Source: Pyrenula massariospora
Taxonomy: Eukaryota; Ascomycota; Eurotiomycetes; Pyrenulales; Pyrenulaceae
Length of the DNA: 64,000 nt
Assembly: GCA_021030905.1 (NCBI GenBank)
Contig: JAGFMI010000001.1
Coordinates: 1,798,001-1,862,000 of the forward strand
Reading direction: 5' to 3'
Below the pieces are notes generated by a model. The model saw nothing but the letters and a program-made list of their open reading frames with translations, had not been told where the DNA came from and did no database searches. The position numbers and the translations under genes are program-made. This document shows positions 46,028-56,578 of the stretch, piece after piece. Position 1 is the first letter of the stretch. Every line of letters starts with the position of its first letter.

Positions 46028-46651
46028 CTAATACTTTGTCTTACTAAATATCGTACCTATGGATGGGGTCGGATAAATCTTGTCTTCCGCCCGCTGTGCC
46101 GCATGCTCGACCCGCCATGCACACAGCTCATTGTTCAATAACCGAATAACATTGCGAATACGTGGTTTGAAAATTCCTGAACGATCGACCATCGAGATAC
46201 CACTTCTACGTATGTAGGTGGGACCGTGCATCTGCCACGCACAGCATCCTTTCCACATCCGGCATGTCCGACACGTGAGTGGTATGCCTATCGCTATGTA
46301 TGTTCTCTTCCATTGGGAATGATTTCTAGTCGCCGGGAACGGGCAAGGGAAATCAACAAGAGATGATGTGTACCAAATACAAAGTAATAACGTATCGTCG
46401 AAATTGAAGAGGTTCTTTTCTAACGACATAACAATGCTATCTACAAGCGAAATACCGCCTGGAGCGATAGACCATGTATGCTCACAAAGTTTCCTGTTAA
46501 TATCGTATCCTTTGGGGGTTTTCACAAAGTCTGAGTATGATACGTTGTACTCTACGTCCAGGTACCACATGAACACAAAGCGCTAGGGCGTCTAATTTCT
46601 GGACGGGGCATAGTCAAGCAAAGCAATGAATGTTCCATGCATCATCAACAT
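46028..46651 (-). pseudogene. Cys/Trp-rich orphan ORF between the two HET genes, with two in-frame TAG codons
   Basis: From ATG 46570 the frame is open for 180 codons to TAA (46030-46028). The same frame can be followed upstream to ATG 46651 (MLMMHGTFIALLDYAPSRN), interrupted by two TAG codons between the two ATGs (at 46594-46592 and 46585-46583), each one step from CAG. The text looks genuinely coding: KLCEHTWSIAPGGISLVDSI, NFDDTLLLCIWYTSSLVDFP, then a Cys/Trp cluster TCRMWKGCCAWQMHGPTYI that could bind metal, and an Arg-rich end. I do not recognise the family. It may be a functional 180-residue protein starting at 46570, an exon of a larger gene (CCTAG at 46583 could be an acceptor), or a relic. 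Confidence 0.45.
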
Positions 46652-46721
46652 AGGCCCCTACGCTTCTAAGCTGTCTTTACCGGCCTCACAGAATTGGGAC
46701 AAGAATGATTCATACGCGCGA

Positions 46722-48929
46722 CTAGGCCAGGAAAACCTCTCTGAAACCCGGACCACTGGATAAAAGCTTTCTCCATGCTTTTTTGACGATTTTTCCAACG
46801 GCGACACGCTTAAACAACTTCTTTCCTAGCTTATCTACAAGCATCACATTCACAATCTCACACTCGGACGACTTCTCCAAGTATCTTACCCCATTATAAA
46901 TGGGTATCTCCTCAAGGTACTTTTCTGATACTTTTGCCCGCTCAACCCCTTGTCCAGACCCTAATCTCAGAAACGTGCATTTGGATGGCAGGCGGTGTAC
47001 AAGACATCGAGGAACCCGAATCTCCCCTATGCATCGGTACGAGGAATCGAGGACTTTGTGAAGCATGAATGCATCACTCGCATTGGAAGTGGAAAGACGC
47101 TTGCCAATCCGGAATTTGCCAAATTCTGTCCAGAAGTGTAGCAGCATAAATTGGCGATTTAAGTATTGTCGTATGAGGAACGTGCTGCAAGGTCTATCTC
47201 CGACTTTAATATTCCTTTCAATCAGGGTGTACTCATCAGCGGTAAGAACATGAAACGCACTTGGACTTGGCCAGTGGCCTGTTGTCCCCCAAAAGCTGGA
47301 TGAGGCAGGTGGCTGGTTTGCATTCCTCATGTCAAGTTCCGTCCACCAGCAGCCTCCCTTCATCCTCCATCCGGCCCAGCTCCAAGACGGTAGAGCTGCT
47401 TGATTTTCTTCGCAAGTGGACAAGCCCGAGGGCTGCCACAAAAGTGCCAGCTTGAAAAGTCTCGCCGGGAGCCCGGCGAAGAATGGCCCAAGGTCCAATG
47501 TATTGAAAATGCCCTGAACGGCCCTGAGCCTATCGGACTCAAAAGAAAGCGCTCGCTGCGTATAATTATTCACGACAGCAGCGTAATTTGGAAACTGGCC
47601 GAGGTAGGGGCGTTTCACGTGAATATTCAGACTCCCATCCAGGACAGTATCAAGGAATCGATAAAGAAAGGGAACTCTCCCTTCATTAAATTCATCTCGT
47701 GCTGCAACCCAGGAGAAAGGGTTATGACGCCGTCGTGGGTTCGTTGGGAGGCGTCCTGTTTCGGCAAAAACATCCTCATACCAAATGGCGTTATTGCACT
47801 TAAAATAGACCTGATGATCCGTCACAAAAATTAGACGCCGAGAGAGGATTTTCTCCTGAAGCGTCCAGCCGCGCGTATTCCAAATCGTCCGCTTTCCAGA
47901 GTCAAGTTGGTGATATCTAGGTAAAACCACGGCGAATTCATGATTTCTAAATCTTGCTGAAAATTGTCCATATCGACGCCGAATACTCATGCCTGGAAGC
48001 CCATAGTCGGCGTGTGGACTTGTTGCAGCAATGATCGTGACTGCAGCGGAGCTGTACACAGCATCCATGCAAGCTGTTTGAGAGTCAACATCATCTTCAT
48101 CGTCTTGCACTATGCAAAGTGAGTCATTCCAAAAATACTGGAAGCCTAGGCGAAGTGCGAGATCCATAGCGTCCGCAATAGTCCTAGGTACTCTTCGAGG
48201 CAGCCGCATCCATTTTTGGTTGCATGCGTCAATGCATATATTTTCGCGCTTACTCCTCGGCATTTTTACATTCATTTCACGTTCACCCCAGCGGTAACTG
48301 AGAGCGGCATATTTGCACTCTCTTGGTGCTCGAACGATTCGAGCCTCTTCTAGATCAATGACCCGAAATGTGCGAGGAAGCCGGTTGACTGGCACAACGG
48401 CATCTTCGCATAGAGATTGATGACGACGCCTACATCTTCGGTACCACGAGGCTATTAAATCGACATCCACGTGCCATTGTTCATTTTTGCGCCCTAGAAA
48501 AGACCCGTCACAAAAGCTCTTGCTCTTGTCCAGCAAGCATTGGATCTCGCCAGGCGTGTTGCAATTTTTGTAAGTAACCATTAGTCGATACTTTATTTTT
48601 TCCTTGCATTTCTTCGCTTCGGATTCGAGATCCAATCTGTTTGTGTAATTGGCGGCTCGCTCGTCCCCATCAAATGTTGAGTGCGCGACGCAACATTTCC
48701 AAGTCCGTTCTTGGCCCAACATGATCTTGACGTCTGGTGCTGGGTGACCCTGACCCAAGCGAGACTCGATACTGTGAACAACTAGTCGGCAAAAAACACA
48801 GTTTTTAGCGGAACTTTTGATAGTATCCCACTTTCCGATGCCAGTTCTGAAGAACAGACGCTTTGATAACAGTTTGTCGAAGTCTAACGTGCTACATGTC
48901 TTGCAAAGAGGGTGTCTGTGTGAAGACAT
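46722..48929 (-). CDS. HET-domain (heterokaryon incompatibility-type) protein 2
   Basis: Single exon, 735 aa, ATG at 48929 (MSSHRHPLCKTCSTLDFDKL). Cys pairs (LCKTC; NCVFCRLVVHS) precede the HET domain. HET motifs: CKYAALSYRWGE (~residue 208), ADAMDLALRLGFQYFWNDSL then CIVQDDEDD (~265-290), and TRGWTLQEKILSRRLIF (~365). The usual aromatic-Ile/Val-Asp core reads Trp-Asn-Asp here, a small departure. The later PSWSWAGW motif is common in full-length HET proteins. It has the same orientation as HET gene 1, with about 2.8 kb between their start codons and the orphan ORF between them. Only ~20-30% of the text appears shared outside the HET core, so this is not a recent tandem duplicate. Expected role: non-self recognition or cell-death signalling; partner unknown. 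Confidence 0.92.
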   Translation of the reverse strand: MSSHRHPLCKTCSTLDFDKLLSKRLFFRTGIGKWDTIKSSAKNCVFCRLVVHSIESRLGQGHPAPDVKIMLGQERTWKCCVAHSTFDGDERAANYTNRLDLESEAKKCKEKIKYRLMVTYKNCNTPGEIQCLLDKSKSFCDGSFLGRKNEQWHVDVDLIASWYRRCRRRHQSLCEDAVVPVNRLPRTFRVIDLEEARIVRAPRECKYAALSYRWGEREMNVKMPRSKRENICIDACNQKWMRLPRRVPRTIADAMDLALRLGFQYFWNDSLCIVQDDEDDVDSQTACMDAVYSSAAVTIIAATSPHADYGLPGMSIRRRYGQFSARFRNHEFAVVLPRYHQLDSGKRTIWNTRGWTLQEKILSRRLIFVTDHQVYFKCNNAIWYEDVFAETGRLPTNPRRRHNPFSWVAARDEFNEGRVPFLYRFLDTVLDGSLNIHVKRPYLGQFPNYAAVVNNYTQRALSFESDRLRAVQGIFNTLDLGPFFAGLPARLFKLALLWQPSGLSTCEENQAALPSWSWAGWRMKGGCWWTELDMRNANQPPASSSFWGTTGHWPSPSAFHVLTADEYTLIERNIKVGDRPCSTFLIRQYLNRQFMLLHFWTEFGKFRIGKRLSTSNASDAFMLHKVLDSSYRCIGEIRVPRCLVHRLPSKCTFLRLGSGQGVERAKVSEKYLEEIPIYNGVRYLEKSSECEIVNVMLVDKLGKKLFKRVAVGKIVKKAWRKLLSSGPGFREVFLA

Positions 48930-49241
48930 TTTTCACTATCGTCTCGAGTTTTTGTCTATGGAGTTTATATCCGCTTTGATCTCAGTTTGGGGGAGCACCT
49001 TGGTCGCTTGAAACAATTTCCTTCACAAGAGCATTACATCATTTAGCTATGCGATAAGCAAAGAGGCGGTAGATATGTGACCTTAACAATTATTTGGACT
49101 CTTTCTTCCTGCCTCGAACATCCGTCAGGAAATAAATAAAAAGAATTTGTAATCAAGCGCAAGATCTCGGGCGCGGTTTGCCTCAAATTGAGAAAGAAGA
49201 TGGTGAGGGTTGCTTAGAAATATGGGATGGTATCTAGTAGA
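48930..49241. other. Spacer upstream of HET gene 2
   Basis: About 310 bp holding the promoter of HET gene 2. No clear element is seen. Confidence 0.35.
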
Positions 49242-49472
49242 CTACGAGGCTGTCGGCAAGGATAACTCTGTTGGCGTCCTACCTTCGAGATAGTGCGGCT
49301 TGCGTGACATACCTTGAGCAGGTGCCGCGGTGATTGGGCGCCTCATGGTGTTAGCTGAAGGGTTTCCTGAACTTGGAGATAGATTGCCTGATGAGAGTTG
49401 CTCCCGCATCGGGCGACCAAAAATTGCATTTGGAGAAAGTTTGACATTTTCACCGATGACAGGCGTGACCAT
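49242..49472 (-). CDS. Small hypothetical protein (76 aa)
   Basis: ATG 49472 opens 76 codons rich in Ser, Pro and Asn (MVTPVIGENVKLSPNAIFGR onward). A TATAAA-type element lies 124-132 nt upstream at 49596-49604. A good donor (GTATGT) sits at 49315-49310 inside the frame, so the true 3' end may be spliced. I recognise no family; the gene may be spurious. Confidence 0.3.
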   Translation of the reverse strand: MVTPVIGENVKLSPNAIFGRPMREQLSSGNLSPSSGNPSANTMRRPITAAPAQGMSRKPHYLEGRTPTELSLPTAS

Positions 49473-50236
49473 TGTCGGTCGCTTGCGGTCAGATGTACTC
49501 AGAGATTGACGGACCAGAGAAAACCATGAAATGAAGTACTGCTTGGAAAGCTATTCTTGCGCTTTGGATAGGCTGTGTGTACGAAGTAATTAGGAATTTA
49601 TAAAGCCCTGGTCTCGCTGAGATGCGCGACCATGTCTTGCACTACTGGCGATTTCGCAGGGTGGCGGGCACAAGGTTGAGACAAGGTTGAGTCGTGAGAA
49701 GCGAGGAGGCTGGTTGGGGTTGCGGATTAATAACTCCAATCCGCGGGCTGTTCTGACGCCCTACACCGAATTTCCACACCACGCCCGTTAAAGTTCACAT
49801 CGATGGGATCTCCATAGCACAAGGGACTGTACTGACCTCAGCAAGTTGATCTTTTGCAGCCAAGCTACTATTGACAAACCTTGAAATCGCATTGATTAGT
49901 TCTTGTGCGACTACTTGAAGAACTGATCCCATGGTTGGTTAGCGCGCGATATATCAGTCTTCGGTCATACCACGGCATCTTTGATATAACGTTTTGGAGC
50001 CAAGCGCAGGTTCGTAAATGTGATGTTGCAGGACGTGTAGTCGCAATCATCTCCATGACGGTCGAAGTGATGGTCGCCTTTGAATGACCTAGCGTTCAAG
50101 CGGACGGGGTCAATGGTGTAGGTCCACACAGCGCTTTTGAATTGTTCCTCGGAAATCGATCCGCATTTGCTCCGACGTGAAGCTTGAGCTTATGGCGCAT
50201 AAGGACAATGCCACGTGTCCATCCACCGGTGGTAGC
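49473..50236. other. Spacer between the small ORF and SPC34
   Basis: Contains a TATAAA-like sequence at 49596-49604 and otherwise no recognisable coding content. It includes the 3' flank of SPC34. Confidence 0.35.
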
Positions 50237-51013
50237 TCAACGCAAGAGTCCCCCCAGGTCTTTTTCCATCCCATGGACCCTGTCCTCAAGCGCTCTCTTC
50301 TTCTCCTCAATTTCCCTTATCTCTTCTTGCTCAGCAATTAACATTTCGTCCGTCACTGTGACCTCCTCCTCTGGTACCTCACCGCCCTCGTCGTTACCAT
50401 CTCGTCCCAACCGAATCGTATGCTCATTATTCATCCGATCCAACTGAGCCACCTGCTCCCGAACCTTTGCCTCATAATGTTCTACTCCCCTTAATGCTTG
50501 CTCATACTGATTCCTTAACGCTGTAATCTTCTCAGGTACCCCGGGTAATGGGTACGCATCGCACAACCTCTCTGCTCCTTTGAGAAGAACCTCCACATCC
50601 GCAAAGCCCTGTCCTCTCCTCGAACGCGCCCTCTCAAGCTCCTTCAGTGTTTCCCCTCCCAGTACCCGTGCAACTAAGCTTGATTTTCGCGGGTCAGTAG
50701 CAGCGTAGATGTTCTGGGTCATGGATGATTTGGAGTCGTCGAAGCGGCGGGTGGTTTTGCGGCGGGAGGAGTGGGAGACGGTATTTGGATCAACGGAGAA
50801 GAGGGCGCGTTCGTGGGCCTCAGTATCGCGGATTAAAGTGGTGATGTCGCGGGTGTGGAGGAGGGCATTTGTGAACATCTTCGGCGGGGGGAAGCTGATC
50901 GGGTATTGTTAGCAATAGTGGCTTCTTCAAAATCACCATCGGTCTCACGGGAGCTCGGAGATATTTCTCGCACAGAGAGATATCTGCTCGAGGTGATTCT
51001 CCAGAAGTGCCAT
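50237..51013 (-). CDS. SPC34: DASH/Dam1 complex subunit SPC34
   Basis: Two exons, 51013-50949 and 50894-50237, joined by a 54-nt intron (GTGAGA, branch GCTAAC, ...TCAG), give 240 aa. The spliced N-terminus MALLENHLEQISLCARNISE continues through ELPFPPPKMFTNALLHTRDI, the family signature. The C-terminal half is a predicted coiled coil (EQEEIREIEEKKRALEDRVH). Spc34 is part of the heterodecameric DASH ring that couples kinetochores to microtubule plus ends. It is divergent from RPN3 with 472 bp between start codons. Confidence 0.92.
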
Positions 51014-51485
51014 CGTGGATGTCAGTAGCACAGATGTGCCGGAGGTGTTTCATGCACTTGGCAGCCAGAAAATTCAACACCGGCCCACTAGCAGCGCATA
51101 GCGCTTGGAATTAGCAACTGACAGACTGGTTCATCATCAGCAGAGAACGACTGTTCATCGACCTTGCGGCCGTTGATATGGCGCCGGCGACTTGTAGAAC
51201 GGCATTCGCGGGTACCTTTTCCCGCGGCGCTGAGTAAACACGCGATGGCCGCTAGCGGCTTGGCTTCCTTTCTCTTCGGACCTGGGAGAGGCAGATGTGC
51301 ATTACTCGTCCTAGCACCTTGACATCACTCCATCACCACATCCCGACGTTTCTTGCGAGACAACAGTGCGATCTCCACATTTATTTACCGCTGGCTCACC
51401 TTCACCGAGATCCTCGACTTGGGCCGTCTTTGTCATCTGCCTCCGAAACCTGAATCGGCCCGAGCTCCAGCTCGCCTGAGCTATC
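51014..51485. promoter_or_regulatory. Divergent promoter region, SPC34 / RPN3
   Basis: 472 bp separate the two ATGs. No proteasome-associated control element (GGTGGCAAA) is evident by eye, as expected outside Saccharomycotina. Confidence 0.4.
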
Positions 51486-53548
51486 ATGCCTGAAAGGCGT
51501 ACTCTGAGATCGAACAAATCGGACAACACATCATCTACAAACGGTGAAAAGCCTCGCTCAAACTCTACAAGCTCTTCGTCAAACAAAGATAAGCCTGCTC
51601 CAACGAGATCAGCGTCGTCAAGGAACAAGCCTCCCGTGAAGAAAGGCTCTGGCTCGAACTCCTTCGGCAAGGAGATGAGCGGCGACCCACCACAAACTAA
51701 CGGCACGGAACCCGTCGAAAATGGTGTCAACGGCTCTGAAGATGCAGAGATGGAGGATGATAATACAAATAAGACAAATCCAGCCAAGCCCGGAAAAGGT
51801 CAAGATGGCGATGAAGAGATGACAGTCGTTGTTCCACCATCAAAGAACTCGAAAACCTCCGACAAGCTTGAACGTGACAATGAAGGCGATGTTGCCATGG
51901 ACGTAGATGACAAACCGCCAGCTGAAGAGTCTAGTGGTGGTGTTGTCGATCCTCGGACAAAGACTATCGCAGGTGCGCTGATTTCTCTTCCCGTTATTGG
52001 CAGATATTTGAAAACTAATTTATGATGCTCAACAGACATAAAGAATAATTTTAACCTTCTCGATAGAGCTGTAGCACTGTTTGACCCTCGGTTTACGCTC
52101 AGGGTCCTTCGGTCTATCTCTCCGATGCGAAAGCATTTATCCGCCGACCTCCTCCGCGAGGTCATTACCGAAACATATCCTAAATCGAACACGTTTGCTC
52201 ATAGCCTGTTGGATGCTTTAGAGCATGGTAACTCGGGAGCTGACAAATTGGGAAAGATGGACGTCGATACCGACTCTAGAATTGCTTCTACCAAGTCCGT
52301 CTCTGCGCCTAAGGAGGTTCTGCCCGAGGTCGACATTTACCTGGCAATTCTTTGCCAGATCTACCTGAACGATAGCAAATCTGTTGAATATGGTGCAAAA
52401 TTCTCTACAGCCCTTGTGGAGAGACTACGGACAATGAACCGGAGAACGATGGACTCCCTTGCTGCTCGTGTATACTTCTATTACTCTCTCTTCTATGAAC
52501 AGATTGCTCCTCTTCCCCCATCCCCAACGGCTTCAATCATCTCGATTCGACAACCTCTCCTTGCTGCTCTTCGGACCGCTGTTCTGCGGAAAGACACAGA
52601 TGTTCAAGCAACCGTCACAACACTGCTTCTTCGAAACTATCTGTCAACCTCCCATATCTCGCAAGCCGATCTCTTGATTTCGCATACCCAATTTCCCTCT
52701 GCCGCATCCAACAATCAGTTCGCCAGATACCTGTATTACCTTGGTCGCATCCGTGCTATCCAACTGTCATATACTGAAGCACATGAACACCTTATCAGCG
52801 CTACTCGAAAATCTCCGACATCATACAGTGCCAGCGGATTCTACCAAGCTTCGCACAAGCTGCTTGTGGTAGTAGAGTTGCTCATGGGCGATATCCCTGA
52901 TCGAGCTTTGTTCCGGCAACAGTCTCTCGAACGGGCTATGCAACCCTACCTCCAACTTGTCCAGGCGGTTAGTGTCGGCGACCTTGATGGCTTCCTTGTT
53001 CTCGTTCAGAAACATGGCTCCACCTTCCGCCGTGACGGCACCTACACGCTCATTCTCCGGTTACGCCAAAATGTCATCAAGACCGGCCTTCGCATGATGT
53101 CTCTATCATACGCTCGAATTTCCTTACGTGATATTTGTCTGCGCCTTGGTCTTGGCAGCGAGGAGTCTGCTGAGTACATTGTCGCGAAAGCTATCCGGGA
53201 TGGTGTCATTGAGGCTACCATCGACCACGAACGAGGCTTCATGAAGAGCAAAGACGTTGGTGATGTGTACGCGACCCGGGAACCCGGTGAGGCGTTCCAT
53301 GAACGTATCACAGCTTGCTTAAGCTTGCATGACGAGAGTGTCAAGGTATGCACCCTTCATTCGTGTTTATTGTTGTAAAGGGACTGTTCTAATGCGGTTG
53401 CTAGGCCATGCGTTTCCCCATGAATCAACACCGCCTGGAGCTCAAAAATGCTCAAGAGGCGCGCGAGCGCGAACGGGAGCTTGCCAAGGAGATCGTGGAT
53501 GGGGAGATGGATGACGACGATGCAGGAGGTGACTTTGAGGGAATGTAG
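51486..53548 (+). CDS. RPN3: 26S proteasome regulatory subunit Rpn3
   Basis: Three exons, 51486-51972, 52036-53345 and 53405-53548 (introns of 63 and 59 nt), give 646 aa. The first ~160 residues are a disordered Ser/Lys/Asp-rich extension (MPERRTLRSNKSDNTSSTNG), longer than in yeast Rpn3 but usual in filamentous fungi. From DIKNNFNLLDRAVALFDPRF onward the protein is a helical repeat scaffold ending in a PCI domain (LRDICLRLGLGSEESAEYIV, then VIEATIDHERGFMKSKDVGD). The C-terminus is Glu/Arg-rich and ends GGDFEGM. Rpn3 is a scaffold of the proteasome lid. It converges on CCT6. Confidence 0.94.
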
Positions 53549-54084
53549 AGAGGATGGAAAGAAGGTGTAGTGCATCGTGGGAGAGAAATGAGATTCTGGG
53601 AGGCACTGCCAAAACATTCTTACTCCTGTCTTCCTAAAGTTTAGCACATCAACACCTCAGGCACGGACTGTACCGCGTGTCGGACGTCACTGCATCGATC
53701 TGGGTCGGACCAAGGGGATCGCAGCGACACGCTGCTCTTTAATACATCAAACCAAATGTCTTTCACGGAGGGGGACTGATCGAGGCCGCTGGGGGGATGA
53801 GGCAAGCGCGCATTTGTACTTTTGAACCGGAGCACCAGCCCGCCTCTCTTTCTCTCCCCCTCTCTCTCCTTAGGTATCTCTCGCACCGTGGATAGGTAGG
53901 CCTGTTTCCAGGCATCGATAGAGCATGAGCATTCAACACGTCGTCTTTTTCAACCCCGCGATTGTCGCAGTCTACGGTATGGGATGCTTGGCTTGTGACG
54001 ATCGCATTTAATTCGTAAAATTTTTCATTAATAGTGCCCATTTCTTTATCTGGGGAATTCTACGTCAGATGGATCGTTACTCAG
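53549..54084. other. 3' spacer between RPN3 and CCT6
   Basis: Convergent spacer of 536 bp. No gene is seen; a (TC)-rich run is at about 53845-53870. Confidence 0.4.
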
Positions 54085-55758
54085 TTACTCCTCCATCCCG
54101 CCGCCGCCGGGGCCCCCCTGCCTCCCCATCTGCCGCGCCTTCAACAGCTCGTCGCACAGCAGCAGATTCGACGCGATCGCCTGGCTGCTCGCGATCGCGT
54201 TCCTCAGCACCCTGTACCCGTCGAAAACGCCCATCTGCACCGGGTCCATCGGCTGCCCCGTCACGAGATCCAGACCCACCGTGTTTCCGTCGTCGTGTTC
54301 GTCCTGCATCTCGGTGAGCGCGTCCTGGATGTCGTGTCCCGAGTTCGCGGCCAGGGTTTTGGGGATGATGAGCAGCGCGTCGGCGAAGGCTTGGACGCCG
54401 GATTTTGATTTGCCTTTGACGGATTTGCGGAAGGTTTCGGAGGAGAGGTGTGCGGCGGCGGCGAGCTGGAAGGCGCCTCCGCCCGGGACGACGGACGAGT
54501 CTACGATCGTGTTGTAGACTGATCTTAAGCCGTCGCGGACGGCGTCGGTGATTTGCGTAATGGTGTGTTGGTTTGGGCCCTTGATGAGGAGGGTTACGGA
54601 TTTGGGGTCTTTGACTTCTTCGACGAAGGTGTATTTTTCTTCGCCGAGGGTATGTTCGTATACCAGTCCGGCCCAGCCGAGGATGCTGGGGTCGAGGTCC
54701 TCAACAGAGTTTTGGGCTGTGCCGCCGCAGACGAGTTGTAGGCGTTCCATGTTGCGGCGCTTGGCGCGGCGGAGGGCGAGGATACCATTTTTCACAAGAA
54801 CGTCGAGGGATAAGGGGTCGATGCCCTTTTGGTTGATGACGACAAACGACTTTTTAGGGTCATTACCGCAGACCTCGTTTTTGAGTTCGACGATTTTTTT
54901 GAGTTTCTCGTCAACGAAGCGGCGTTCGCTGGTCACGAGCTTGTCACGCTGTTCGGCGCTGTTGTAGTAGAAACCAGAATTTATTTCGGACTTTTCGTAC
55001 TCGAGGGACACGTTGAGAGTGAGAATGTAGGCATTTTCGACACGCTTGGGCATGTCAGGGTGCCGAGCGCCGTGGTCGAGGGCAAGTCCGCGGATGAGTT
55101 GGGTTTCGGAGGCGGTGCGGTGTTGCATTTTCATAATTTCGATCATATGGAGATCTGGCTTAGCGGGAGGGCGTTGTATAGCGAGGACGGCATCGACGAT
55201 TGAGGGCGTCAACTGTTCGGCAAGTGATGGGTTGATCTTCGTTGATAGGGAGGTTCGTGCAACAGATAATAAAAGCTCTCTGTCTATCTCTTTCTGAATC
55301 CTGAAGCTGTCAAGGAATTTCAAAGTTTCTGCTTTCGCAGTCTCATAGCCGTCGACTATTATCCTTGGATGTAGGCCTTCTTGAATATATCGGTCTGCCT
55401 GTTTGAGCAGTTCTCCCACCAACAGTACCACAGATGTTGTTCCATCACCACAAATCTCATCTTGCGCCGTTGCAGCTCTGGCGATCATGACCGCGGTCGG
55501 GTTCTGTATCTGCATCTCCTTGAGAAGGACTGCCCCGTCTTTCGTAAGCTTGATTGTGCCAGAGCCATCTACCAGCCTAGAACATATCAGTCCTGCTCAA
55601 GGTGGAGGCTTCTGTACGTACATCTTGATTGTACCCTTCGGACCTAGATTGGATTTGAGGACATCTTGAAGACCTTCGCCTGCGTTTATATTAACTCGCA
55701 GAGCTTCACCACGTCTTCTGCTTTCTGCCTTGTTATTCAGCAGCTGGACCGCGGCCAT
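54085..55758 (-). CDS. CCT6: T-complex protein 1 subunit zeta (CCT/TRiC chaperonin)
   Basis: Two exons, 55758-55622 and 55576-54085, with a 45-nt intron (GTACGT...CTAG), give 542 aa. The N-terminus [20 protein letters not shown] and the junction [19 protein letters not shown] are CCT6-specific. ATP-site motifs: NLGPKG, then [20 protein letters not shown] (GDGTT P-loop) and [27 protein letters not shown] is also conserved. Cct6 is one of eight subunits of the cytosolic chaperonin that folds actin and tubulin. The 3' third (54085-54600) is GC3-rich compared with the 5' part. Confidence 0.95.
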
Positions 55759-56578
55759 CGTGGATTCTCCAACAAGGAGCTCTTTCGCCCACAGTGGGGC
55801 TTGTCGTAGGAAGATGAAGCAATAATTCGGGGAATAATGGCTCGTCTAGTCCGTTGAAGACAGTGAATAAGTCTGTAAGAGCTGTAAGACTTCACGAGCG
55901 ATTTTCAAAATTCATCAAAGAAGAAATCACGCCACATATCATCGATGAAAGTAAGTTAGGCAAAAGTTCTGGTATTGAAGCACGTATTGATATTACGAGG
56001 GTAATTTCATCGGCCTTTGTCAAAGAGGCAAGTAATCCGAGCACACCTCAGGTTTGCTCTTCAGTGCCCAGAGCTTGATATGTTGCTCTTACAGCTACCT
56101 AGGTACCTATCTCATACTTAGAAGATCCACTCTCTGTCTCTGAGACCCTGAGAAGTTTTTTGCTCTAATGGAAACTAGGAACAACTTCCTAGGGGCCCTG
56201 GCTGTGAGTCTACAAAGTACACATCATGAAGGAAATAGCAGCAAGCTTTCAAAGAGATATCACCTTGACAAGGCGTCAGCAGATGGCCTGACTCCTTTAA
56301 AAATTATAAAAGAAGATGCGGGCCATTAAAAAGCCTAGCAAATCTTCAGCAAGTCAGAATTCAAAGCAAGGTTCGCTGACAGCCATGGCGTAAACGACCA
56401 GAAGCAGCAGAGGAACCCGTTCTCAAGTTGTTTATCCGGTGGTGAATTTGTCAGACAGCGCAGTCAGTAATTCTTCATCGAAAATCAAAAATCCAGCAAG
56501 AAATTTTCCGCATCATCCATCTCAAGATCCACAGCTACGAAACTTGTGGCAGCTCAGCCATTTCCTCTTGTAATTGCA
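55759..56578. other. Intergenic region, CCT6 to LYC1-like
   Basis: Divergent spacer of 820 bp. Nothing recognisable beyond short frames. Confidence 0.4.
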
